DNA from: Ophiura sarsii
Taxonomy: Eukaryota > Echinodermata > Ophiuroidea > Amphilepidida > Ophiuridae
DNA length: 64,000 bases
NCBI GenBank assembly: GCA_035610835.1
Contig: CM069457.1
Span: 39,349,319-39,413,318, forward strand
Direction: 5' to 3'
The notes beneath the pieces were generated by a model that saw nothing but the letters and a program-made list of their open reading frames with translations, ran no database searches and was not told where the DNA came from. Positions 38,601-51,800 of this stretch are shown here, piece after piece. Positions within the stretch are counted from its first letter, which is position 1. Every line of letters starts with the position of its first letter. The translations under genes and the position numbers were made by a program.

Positions 38601-41600
38601 TTGGTTCTCCACGTCCAAATATATTAACTGCCGACACCCGGGCAGAGTACGTAGTCTCTGGATCCAGTCCCTCTATTGTGTACTCGGTATTTTCCACATC
38701 GCGTACTTCAACTACTGCGTACGTGTCTGTGAAATAATTAGCCTTCCAGTATTCTAGAACGTAGTAGTCGAGGTAGGTGGCTGTGCTTGGTTCCCAGCGT
38801 ACAGTCATACTGTTACTTGTAATTGACGTCACTTCCGGTTTGTTTGTTAATTTGCTGGGAACATCTATGAGATCAAATAATGCATCAGAGACATTTCCTT
38901 TACTGTTAGTCACTTGAAATGCCAACAAAATTTACACTCAAAATCTAGATAAGTTTGAATAATTATCACTCGTAAGCTTGTTAAATATCTGTGCGGATAT
39001 GTTCTCATTTTCACTTTATATTTAGAAAAGAATCACGGTTTGGGTAGCCCATTCACATGCATTGTGAATAATATACACATAAAACATATACAAATAAACG
39101 ACAAAGAAATGTTCATGGTGTATCAAAAGCATTAGTCAATGTACGTGTACACTCCCTCATCTTTGTTGAAAATGTTAGCCCCTTTGCTTGACATTTGAGC
39201 CATAGGTTGTCTCTTGATCCATGTATTTGGCCTTCCACCCTTTCATTACATTTCCTACACAAGATATGCTGGACAATAACCCTACCCCTGCACCGGATGG
39301 GCCTAAAGATTGAAATGTGTGTGTTTGGTATAGGTGCTCCACCTTTTCACCTAATGCAATGAAGGAATAGCCTATGTCTTCCGGTATAGGAACAGAGTGT
39401 ATTTTAGGTCCCATATACTGGTATACCAGTCTCGTTCAATTTTGGAACACAAAAGTTGCCAGTATCACCAAACACCAAATTGTGTACCACTACCGAGCGA
39501 TACTGGAACATCATGTTCCAGTATCGGGCGATACTGATACACGTTCTACCAGTAGTGATTTGTATTGGACGATACTGGTAGCATACTTGTGTTCCAGTAT
39601 CGGCTGATACTGGAACATTTTATATATGCCAGTATCGGACGATACTGGAACACTGACTTTGTACCAGTATCGAACGATACTAGGTGTTCAAGTACCGGAA
39701 GATACTAGTACAGTCCAGAATCTCGGACCTAAAATACACTTTTTCCCCGGTATGATATGAACCCATGGCTTTTATCCACATACCCGGTACTCCAAGCGTG
39801 CGCACTGTTGCGCGTTCACCAGGTGGACTTCTACCAAACTTATTCACGGCCGATATTATAAAGTCGTATTCCGTATCCGGGTCGAGACCGACAACTGTCC
39901 ATTCATTGAAGTAAACAATATCCCGGAAGACGTCGCCTACATCGGAACGTTGGTATTCCACGACGTAATAGGCCACGTTGGCAGGTTCTCCCCAGGTGAG
40001 CGATACAGATGTCGCTGTTATTTCGGGGAATGTTGGAGCAGATGGTGCCGCGGGAGCGGCAGTATCCTCTATATCTGTCGAAAGGATTAAGAAGTATAAT
40101 TATTAGCGGTTAGCAAATTGACGAATTATGTTTGATATGTTGTATATGAATTTATGATACGAACATGATAAATTTACTTTAATGTTTGTGAACATCATAT
40201 GCTATATGATTAATGATATATTTGTTGTGGTGAATTTGTAATATGTGATAAATGTGTGTAAAATGATGAATGAAAATATATTTAGTGCAAAAATAATTAA
40301 GAAAAATATTAGCGGTTTGGGTGACACAAAACCCTGCCATAAAGGATCAACGGTCGATCGGTAATATATGGGCGATTCCACTGTAACACGCGTTACATTT
40401 TAGCGCATCAATTTTTATTCTACATTCTCTAGCAGGGAAGGGTAACTGGAATGAAGAGTTTATTTTTTGTATTTAATCGCTAAGACTCGAGGCGATATTC
40501 CCGTTTGAAGATGTAGATGTAGATGGGGATCCGATGCAGGTGCAGATGAAGATGAGGATGAAGATAGGGGTAACTGGAATGAAAAGTTTATTTTTTGTAT
40601 TTAATCCCTAAGACTCGAGGCGATATTCCCATTTGAAGATGTGAATGTAGCTAGGGATCCTATGCAGGTGCAGATGAAGATGAAGATAGGGGTAACTGGA
40701 ATGAAGAGTTTATTTGTTGTATTTAATCCATAAGACTCGAGGCGATATTCCCATTTAAAGATGTAGATGTAGATGGGGATCCGATGCAGGTGCAGATGAA
40801 GATGAAGATAGATATGGAGATGGAGATGGAGATGGGGATTGGGATGGGGATGGGGATGGCGTCAGTCAAATGATCACATGGCGATAAATGATTTAGGCTT
40901 TTGCCTTTGGTGTAAGATAAGACAGACTTATGACAATGATATCCTACTTGAAGTTGTAGTTGGAGTTGATGTGTATGGAATTGTTGTCCGCAGTGGTTCC
41001 ACACATTCGCATGTTGGACATCCATTGTAATATTTGCGTGCACCATATCCCCCGCATGCATTGGAGCATGTAATCTGGTAGGGGCAATCAGTAGTGGGTG
41101 GTATGGTGGTAGGTAACCCTGAGGTAAAGGAATAGTCAGTGAAAAAATATTATGTTGAGGATTTTCACCATCAATTATAATTTCATGATGAGGATGTTAC
41201 GTGGTCTCTTATGAATCGAGCTGATCACCGAATATGTTGGATACGGTCATGTCATACGTTGGTGTAAAAAAGTTACACTTTGTAAATTCAGAGAATATTC
41301 ACCAATTCTGATTCAAATCAACATAACTTTGCTGTATACATCTGATCTACATGAAGTAAAAATATTTGGATACCATGTATGTAAACTTCAAGTGATTCGA
41401 CCCCGGACCCTCCGATAACCACCGCCGCGTCCCTAACGCATGAGCTAACCTGTCATATCTTGCCCGGGCAGCGATCTCGTACCCATATATCAGCACGAAT
41501 GACCACGTCATCGAATCAATGCTATATAGCATGCGCGTGGACATTTTTGGGCCGTAGTTAATCGTAGTGTCTAGGAAGGCTATAGGGTTAAAACAAGTGT

Positions 41601-42810
41601 GGCGGAATAAGAGGTTTTCAATTGAAAAATTAAGTCAACCAATCATTCCTCGTTAAAATATACAAGGTGGCCAAAGTTATGTGTACTTAATAGTGTGGAA
41701 ACAATGCTGGTCTATTTCAGTTTTGTGATGGGGATGGGGATGGCGATGAAGACGGCGTCAAATGATCAGATGGCGACAAGTGTCTTGGGCTTTTTCCTTT
41801 TGGTGTAAGATAAGACAGACTTTATGACAATGATATCCTACTTGAGGTTGTTGTTGGAGTTGATGTGTATGGAGTTGTTGTCCGCAGTGGTTCCACACAT
41901 TCGCATGTTGGACATCCATTGTCATATTTGCGTGCACCATATCCTCCGCATGCATTGGGGCATGTAAGATAGTGGGTGCATTCTGTAGTGGGCGGTAAGG
42001 TGGTAGTAACGGATGGTGGTATGGTGGTAGGAAAATCTGAGGTAAAGAAATAGTCAGTGATAAGAATATTATGTTGAGGATTTTCACCATCAATTATAAT
42101 TGCATGATGAGGATGTAAATGTTTCGATCTATGATCATTTTTTATAGATTTGCACACATTGAAAGAGACAAATTCTGTGTAAACCAAATGCAATGGAGTC
42201 TTAGTTGTCGCATTTTCAAAGTTTAAATGCACACTATCAGGAATTATAGTATACAGTTTCTCATCATATAAAAATTAAAAAACAGCCATCGCAACTTTTG
42301 CATTCTATCAATTAGTCTCGATTTAATCCTTTAATAGTGGTAAATAATAAGAAGATCATATGATTGTTGCATTCAGAAACAACATTGTGCGGAAACCTGT
42401 TAAATGCACACTTAAAATGTCTAATTAATTAGCACTTAATCAAGCACTTAATTTAATTATATTTTGGTGACAATTTATATAGTATTAGGTATGTGTGTTA
42501 TTGATTGTAATACCTGTGCTTCTTCCCCCCCCCCCCCTCACACACACACACCTGCAGCCCTCCAACCCCCCCCCCCCCCCCCCCCCCCCAACCCCAACCC
42601 CAACCTAGTCCGCCCCGACTACCTGCGCATTTCATTGGTCTTTTACTGGTTTCTCTTTGAAAATAAGCTTTGGTTCTATGTTTTTAGTTTTTAAGCTTTG
42701 TAATATACTTTGTGGGCAATTGTGTATATTTATCTGTATTTATCTGTTTTATTTTTTATCTTGTAAAGCGCTTAGAGATCTTATGTATCAAGCGCTTGAA
42801 TAAATGCTGT

Positions 42811-42843
<33 letters not shown>

Positions 42844-45800
42844 GTGTTATTAGTGTTATTATTATTATTATTATTTAAAGGTCCAACAAAATGACACTTT
42901 ACTTAATTCAATAAGTCTTCATAGATTGCAATCTTATCACAATTATTGTTTAATGTGTGTAACAATTCCGCCCTATTTGATATACCAATTCACGACATAT
43001 GACCATAAGTTACATCAAATATAATCGTAATCTTTCTGTCATAAAACTAAAAGGCTTTTTATCTTCTTTTTTCTTTTTGGGATCCATAATGGTTTTCTAG
43101 TTTTTGGGTTCGTGTCGCATTTTCATGGAATCGCACATTTTCATGGAATCATTATTGTCCAAAACTCATCAATTGTCAGATTATGTTGGAAAATTGTTTT
43201 AAAAATATTTAAAAACAATGTTCAGAATAAACAAAAATGGTTTCTATCGGTAAAAGGTACAATACTTTCCAACCTTGATCGATATGAACATTTTATGTCT
43301 TTAATTCTTGCAGAAATGTCAATCAACTAATATCATGAATATCCACCACATCTCCCGAAAAGCATTAACCATGTTAACAAAACTGAGTCTTTAACAGTCA
43401 TTGTATATGGTAAGGAGGGTAAAACTGTCGGTTGAAGTGTATGAAGCGCATGAGGTTTTCTGTTAAAGGACTGAGCAACCCTAACAACGCCTAATGCGTC
43501 GGAATACCACTGCAGTCTAAAGTAAAAGTGATTATTGTCCTACACTTTTATGAAGACGTACATGTACTAGTAATCATTAGTGTATGGTGTTGTGTTGTTT
43601 AGTGAACTATTTTGCTAAATTGTGGGAAGCAATGTTTTTATAGTAGATATTTGTATAATAATTGTAGGTTGGGATTTAAGGAAGCTAAAAAATATTGTTT
43701 CCAAGAATAAAGCCAAAAAAGTTCCCAACCCTATATATCAGGCCTACTACATAACACCATACACTATACTTTTCATTGCTCACTGTAATGATATTTAATA
43801 GAATTGAACTGAAATTATTGCCTTATCGGCAAAGATCCACTGTAACTATTTCTCATGAGTATTTGTACGCTTGGTGAAGCAAACTGCTCTTTCGTCATCA
43901 TGAAAGTCTAGCGTAAATGTCACTTTTATTCTAAAGCATCGGGTTTATATTTCGCAGCTCCGCCTTAGGGTTAATTGATTGATGGTCATATGGCACATAT
44001 CCCCCTGGTCACAGATCGACATCCGCGGGCGCACTCCGATCAGCTAACTGCGCATGCTTGAAAACTCACAAAATTCCGCTAACCAATTCAGAGCCGTGAG
44101 GTCCTGCTGACGTGTTGCGCACCACGGATGTCCGTTTCACCGTTTTGGGGTGAGGAGGGCTCGCGTACTTATACGCGAGGTCAACCTCATGTGATGTGCG
44201 TCCATTGATTGTTATTAGCGAACGGACTATTTACTTGACCACCTTACCTCTAGTCCGAACATCAAGAGCTGGACTGACCTCCCCGCGTCCTGCTGCGTTG
44301 TACGGATACACCTGTATCCTATAATCAGTATTTGGCTCCAAGCTATCGAGAGTAACCGATGGATCGGTTGTATCGACCGTATATAACTGTCCCGTATAGG
44401 GGCGCACATACCGCACGGTGTAATAGTACACGGGCTCGTTATTTCCCGGTGTCCAAGAAAGGGATAATGTAGTGGCTGTGGCATCGGTCAACTCGGGTAT
44501 GGACGGTGCTGGCAGAGCTTGTGACAATTCTAGGGTGAAAATAGCGGTATACCATTACCAATTGGGGAGATAGAATGATGGTGGTCTTCCTTAGCTTCCT
44601 TTATAAAACTATCACTAGTTCAATACAATATACTTGATGATGAGAAAAACTTGGAAATCACAAAAATACCAAATTTAAAGCAATACAAATTTAATTCAAA
44701 ATGGCAAGATGATATTAATAAGACAGCGGCTCCAAGAAAAAAGTGGCTGCCTTACGTACATTACGATTGAACTATTTATTCTTACCTGAATTAGCAATAT
44801 GCCTATACGGGTATTAACTGTACAAGACATAAGACAGCTAAGGGAGCAGTTCCATTTGTACGCGATAAAAATTGCGAGAATGTTCCGGGCCCCGATGAGT
44901 TTTTTATCAGGCCCCGATGAGATTTTTATCGCGTACAGTTGCGAGTAGCAAAGGATTATTTATCGAGTAGCGTATTACCGCTTGTTTAAATATAACGAAA
45001 GATAAGTGGTCGGTATGTAAATAGAGCTTCGGGTTATTTATTCTATTTGCAAGGTACAAATTCAGCATTTCATGTTTTTAGAGATAATGTTATTGATTAT
45101 GGATGTTTAACGTAAATTGTATTATCCTCGTGTATTTGCTAAACATACCCCAGGGTATGGCAGAGGCCTCGTATCGGGCCTGATGACTATTTTATCGCGT
45201 ATCAACTTGAAAAACATCGGGTCCAAAACATATCAGGCCCCGATACAGTCGCGATAAATTTATCGCGTACAAATGGAACTGTTCCCTAAAGGAAAATAAC
45301 ACATCTGGGAACCTCATTTCTTGAAAGTGGTATGGCTGTGAGGAGATTGTTTATCAGTAAATCTACATCTCTAAGTTTGTTTGCTTGTTTGTAGGTATCA
45401 TGGGCTTTATTCCATTTTCTGTTGCTGTTTGTTTGTAGGTTTTGTTGTCTAATTATTTGTTTATTTGTTTTAAACGTACCTTCATCTACATTAACAGACA
45501 CCGTTTCACTATAAGGACTATATACCCCCTCTGCATTTTGACCAGATACGCTGAAGACATACGAGGCACCCGGTTTCAAATCGACGACTTCTTGCTCTAA
45601 GCCAGTGGTGAAAACTTCTAGAATATTGTCCGGCTCGGCGACATTATAATATCGGATGTAGTAGGCGTAGAGCGGCGCAGTGTCCCCGTTCTGCCAACGC
45701 AAGAATGCCGATGTCGAATAAGGTCGGTATAGCACTTCCACATTTACTGGCGCTGCTGGGGCTGTTTTTGACACAAGAGTATCAACAAATGGTGTTAAAT

Positions 45801-48800
45801 ATAAAGTACATTAAGTCAATTTGGTATATAGCATTGACTGTCATGAGGGGCATGGTTCAAATTATACGCCCAAGATAGCGGGCAACAATAAAAACTATTG
45901 TCCGTATTGTCCATTTGGTATAAGAATAAACCAATATTGCCTTGCCTGAGAGGTTTTTGGTTCAAACTATACGCCCAATGTGATACCGGGCTATAATTAA
46001 AACTATTGCCCATCTAAATAAGTAAGTCAAACAGGTAATATGGCAAAGACAATATCAATTGCAGTGAGGAGCATTGTTCAAATTATACCTCTATACTCTC
46101 CCAATGTGATACTCGGCAAAAGCAAAAACTATTGCCCGGATAAAATAAGTCATAGGTAATAAAACAAATAAATGACTGACTGCAGTGAGGGGCATAGTTC
46201 AAATTATACACCCAAGGTGATTTCAAAAACCACACGAGGCGCAGTCGAGGGCATGGTAAATCACCCTAGATCATTATGAGCAAGTTTGCGTGGAAGTTTA
46301 CCTGGTCGAGAAGGGGACGGAAGTGTTACATAGACCGTGTCACTATCCGGACTATATCCATCCGCGTTCTGAGCGGCGACATTAATAGCATATGCAGCAC
46401 CCGGTGTCAGTTGCTCAATGACGTAATTAGTAACGGCGGAATAACCATAACCAGTATCGGACGCATCGTCTACATTGGCGTATCGGATATAATATCGATC
46501 TATCGGCGCATTGTCCCCGGCCGACCAACTCAATAACACCACGGACTCAGAATTAGCATTTGCTTCCACATTTGTGGGCGCATTTGGTTCTGTTGAAAAT
46601 TAGTACATAGAAGTGACTATAGGATGCATAAAACGATATTGAGTTTATCAGAGCTATTGGAAAAATAATAATTATCACAATTTGTGATGACGTCATGGAA
46701 TCGGATATTTGCGTGAGACTGAGATATTAATCATTCACTATAGTACAATAATACATTACTACAAAACAATACATTAGGTATATATTATGTCAGCTGTGTA
46801 AGCAAAATACGCAACATAATTACTGACTGAATGTGAAAATGATGAGAGAAATGATAGTGAGAGGCAAACAAGGTCGAAATGTGAATATAATATTGACGAT
46901 ATGCATGCATGGTTTGACCATGGATACTTCCATGGTGTAACAGTGGCTCAAATAAGACAATACACAACCAAGGTTTTAATCAAAATAAACTTCGGTTCTC
47001 AGCACAAAACACTTAACACAAGGGATTTTTTATTGGAAGCTCTCAAATCGAATCGATTTTTTCAGCAGTGTGATGACACGTAATGATTTTCAACGCGTGA
47101 CCTTCAAATGGGGGGCGTCAACTCTTGCATGTCTTGGAAATCTTGTAGCAGCCGCCCTCGTTTGTTGAGACATGACTTGTTGATGCTCTTGCACTTCTTC
47201 GAATATTTAGGGTCACAAACGCTAAGCTTCATAATTATTTTCTTAACCCTTTCCACGTGGCAGTCGTCTGAAGACGACATCTCCAAAATGTCACATATGG
47301 TTTCAAAAATGTCACAAATTGTATCAAAAAATGTCAAAATAATGATTTGGAATCACCATGAGAAATGCGTTACTATAAGTACAAACATGCCAAATATTGG
47401 TTCAGTAATAATTCATGATAAGACTTTGAAAGCTGGGAAAGTTTCTAAAACAATTGTTTTGTAGGCCTACAAACTAATGGTCGCGTGGAAAGTGTTAAAG
47501 TAGGCTCTCACACTGCTGATAAATGTATTTCGGAAGTATTTTGTGTTGAGATACAGAAGAAAAAAATTAAGGCTTTAAAATTAAATTATGCAAACTCAGA
47601 TTAACTTTCAGGCTAATATTTTATTCAAAAAATGATAATGGAAGCATTGTATGCTACAAAAGACAGTTCACTCTGGTTAGAGCTGTAAAACATAAATGTC
47701 AATTCTTAAAACTTTCATGCTAATAATATCAATAAATGTTGGTAGAATCATTCCACAACAGAAAGCAGTCACATGTTGTTTGTAAAGAGCTTCACATAAA
47801 GGATTTTTATTTTTTGCAGCAATTGCTTGAAGCAGGGTAAGACAAAGCACAAGGGAAAGCGGAATCTCACACTTAATGATGGTATGGAGGGTGCAGTAGT
47901 TGGCTAGATTCTAGAACAGTAAAATGATGGAGATCTTTTAGGCTGCTTGGATCTGGTAACGCCGACCAGTGTGGATCACTGATTATATACTATGATGGTG
48001 ATATAATGGGATATGCGGTGATGGACGACAATAAGGTTTTGTTTTCGGTAGTTTATCACATAAACCACCGAGATGGGATGCACTTCATAGAGCAGTAAAG
48101 CACATAGCAGACTCCACAACGCTTGAACTCTTTGCTCTCTCACACATGCGTAGTAGCTCCACCACAACACAATGACGCAGCCTGATTGGTCAACGGTGGT
48201 CATAGCTTTCGCTCTGCGTTGGAGCGTTGTGGAGTCTGCTGAGCCCTTAAAGCAGAGAGAGTTGGAATATTTGCACAGAAGCTGATGGTGATGATGAACT
48301 AAGATAGAATGATGCGAAGTCGGGAGGACACAACAAAGGCCCATTTGATGACGAACATGATGTCAACTTTGTTTCAAGACTCAATGTGACAAGTTGCTGA
48401 ACTGTTTAGTTCGAATAAAATCAGGATCGTTTTGGTAAATGTAAAAGGGTAATAACACTGGAATTATGCAAATACATGTTGCTAGTGCGTGACCACTGTC
48501 GGAATGCACATGTGGCTGAAGCAATGAGTTGCTGCTGCTACTGTAAGGTGGGAATGGTATACTTGGTCTTGTTTGTTGTAGGATTATGGGAATCCTGGCC
48601 GCAGGTCTTCCACCACGGTAAAGGTCCTGATCTCTTGGGCATACGTTGCTGGACTCTTCCGCTCCATACAAATGATGAGAATAGATTTGTGATACAAGAT
48701 GTGATGCGATATGATGAGATTGGTGACAGAGAGCACAGTCGGTGGTTAATATGGGATGGACTTTTATATCGAGCAGACACTACAGCAATATTGCAACGGT

Positions 48801-51800
48801 TTCATGCTGCAAGATTGTGACGACGGTAGGAATACACAAGAGGCTGAGGCAAGGTCTTGTTCCTTCTGATGTGTTACGATAAAATGGTGGGTGTGATGGG
48901 CTTGGTCCAAGGAGAAGACTTCTTTTGGGCTATTTGGATCTGGTAGTGCAGAGTCATGAACTCTTGGAGACAGGTTGCGGGACTCTCCATACAAATGGTG
49001 AGAATTGGTTTGTGATACAAGATGTGATACGATATGATAAAATTGGTGACAGACAGCACAGTCGTTGGTTAATATTATGGGATGCACTTTTCTATCGAGC
49101 AAACAACAGCAATATTGCAACGTTTTTGTGCTGCAAGATTGTGACGACGGTAGGAGTGCACAAGAGTCTGAGACAAGGTCTTGTTTCTTCTGATGTTTTA
49201 CGATGAAATGGTTGGCACGATTGGTCTGGTTCAAGGAGAAGACTTCTTTTGGGCTATTTTGATCTGGTAGTGCAGAGTCATGCACTCTTGGAGACAGGTT
49301 GCGGGACTCTCCACACAAATGGTGAGAATTGGTTTGTGATACAAGATGTGATACGATATGATAAAATTGGTGACAGACAGCACAGTCGTTGGTTAATATT
49401 ATGGGATGCACTTTTCTATCGAGCAAACAACAGCAATATTGCAACGTTTTTGTGCTGCAAGATTGTGACGACGGTAGGAATGCACAAGAGTCTGAGACAA
49501 GGTCTTGTTTCTTCTGATGTTTTACGATGAAATGGTTGGCATGATTGGCCTGGTTCAAGGAGATGACTTCTTTTGGGCTATTTTGATCTGGTAGTGCAGA
49601 GTCATGCACTCTTGGAGACAAGTTGCGGGACTCTCCATACAAATGATAAGAATAAGCTTATGATACGTGTGAAAGTGTGATGTGAAACGATGACATGGGT
49701 GACAGGCAACACATATGTAAGGTTTTGTACCAGATCAGTACGTGAACAAGCCACTGGTATGGGATGCACTTCTCCATAGAGCAGAAAACACACAGGACAG
49801 CACGGAATCTCTTCACAAAAGGTGCTGAACAAAGAATCATACTGCGTCGGTATGAAGAAATAGCTGATGGATGTATGTGATGTGACTGGTGACAGCATGC
49901 CAGCACAGTTTCAGAGTAACATGTATCAGATTGGTAGGCCTATATGATAAAACCGCTAATAGATGCACTAGTCCATAGAGCAGAAAGCATTAAGCTGAAA
50001 TTTATTGAGCGAGATATCATGATGATAAGCAGTCGAAATATTCGACGTCGAGATGGTGATCGTAAAAAACAACTCAATTTAAGTGGCAAGTGGCAAGCAA
50101 GCGGCATGAACTTTTAGAAAACGAATAGTTTAAGGGCTATATATGGAAGAAGTAGGCAGCCGGTCATCCCAATGGCCAAATTGCAAAACGACGTCATATC
50201 GACGGTGTACCAACGGTGCAAGTCACTTGTAACGTTGATCAACGTCTATGTAACGTCATTGTTGCGATTATACCCGCTATGGGAGAGGGTGTTTTTTTGC
50301 AGCATAGTTAGCTATGAACAGAAAATGCTTGACGATGGGCGTGCATATCAACAGACATACCAACATAATGGTGCCATGAAGAATTGTAGGAAAGATATGG
50401 TAATATACGGATAAATTATGGCATAGGAAATAGATAAAGTACTTTGTCTTCCTGGATACGCAAACATAAAGACAAATGTAAACACAGCAAACATTTTAAT
50501 CATGGAAATGAAAGTGCAAGGAAGAAAAGAAGGTGTTCCAAAACATGCTTGAAAAAATGTTTGTTTGTGCATGGAAGAAGTGCGAAAATAATTCATGAAA
50601 AACGGCACAAAAAGGCAAATTTTACAATGTGATAATTCTGTCATCACCATCATAATAATACAATTGTTAAAAAGATGATCTCATCAAAGACAACAAACAA
50701 AAAATTCACACGATTGGTTTGGGTTTTTTCATAACCGCTTTACCTCGTTGAGAGGATGGAAGAGTCACGTAAGCCGCTTCACTATCGGGACTAAATCCTT
50801 CCGCGTTCTCGGCAGCAACACGGAATACATAAGTCGCGCCTGACTGGAGATCTTCCACCACGGTATTGTCATCGGTCGTGTAAGCTTCACCACTGTCCAA
50901 TGGATCGTCTACATTGCTGTATGTGACGTAATATCGATCTGCTGGTGTGGCATCGTCGGACAACCAAAATAATGACACCGAAGTGTCTGAACTAGGATAT
51001 CCTTCGACATCAGCGGGCGCTGCAGGAGTTGCTGTTGAAAATTATCACACATGACACAAGGTGGTATGATTGTTTTCATTAAATTGTTATATAACGGATA
51101 TTGTGGTTAAAAGTATACCACGAGAAAATGCTCACATAAAGAGGGTATTAGATAGCACAGAAGTCGAGGGTTGACAGCCTGAAGGTCTGAGCTCACTTTT
51201 TGATCATTTTGAGATATTGGTACCAACACGAGCCTTGTATCCCAAAGATTCTAAGGATCAAAAACAGCCCCATTGGAGTTAAATCCCAAAGCCCAATTCA
51301 CTTTTTACACACAAATCAATTGAACAAATTATGTTAAAACTCATTTTTTCAGGAGGGCCTTCTTTGAGGTAAGGCCTTCTGGTTGTCAAGCCTCGAAGTA
51401 AAATAACAATTACACCTGAATGTCCCATTCATACAGCGCACTGTAATAATTGATGGCATATGACGTAGTTACCCGTTAATGTCAAGGAGATAGCGTCACA
51501 TTCGTTCAACAGAAGTAAATGCACTTAAAGCTTTGCACACCCATGTGAAAGCCTATTATTTTGATCAAAGGCTGGTTCACCACGCCACGATAATGGCGAA
51601 GGATACGGGTTCAAATCTTTTGTATGGAATCAATCGATAAAACACGCACAATCACTATATCGAACAATGAGCAGTTGATTAATAGATTTATGCATTAGTA
51701 ATACCAAAAGATGACACTGAAATACAATGGGACTATAGCTTGATCAGCTCCAAATTGGCCAAGCCTCCTTACAGCAGCAAATGAATACAGGTGGACGCAA

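Noticed and set aside
40723..41061. His-rich frame overlapping the second antistasin-like exon
   Set aside because: It is the wrong frame relative to the cysteine-pattern exon and runs into a GATGGA repeat giving repeated Ile/Pro/Ser.
48764..49642. 292-codon minus-strand frame as a real gene
   Set aside because: It is a read-through of 324-bp satellite units, with no splice or domain evidence. Listed as a repeat instead.
51560..51620. tRNA-like B box (GGGTTCAAATC)
   Set aside because: No matching A box or stems were found; it may be an old SINE scrap or chance.
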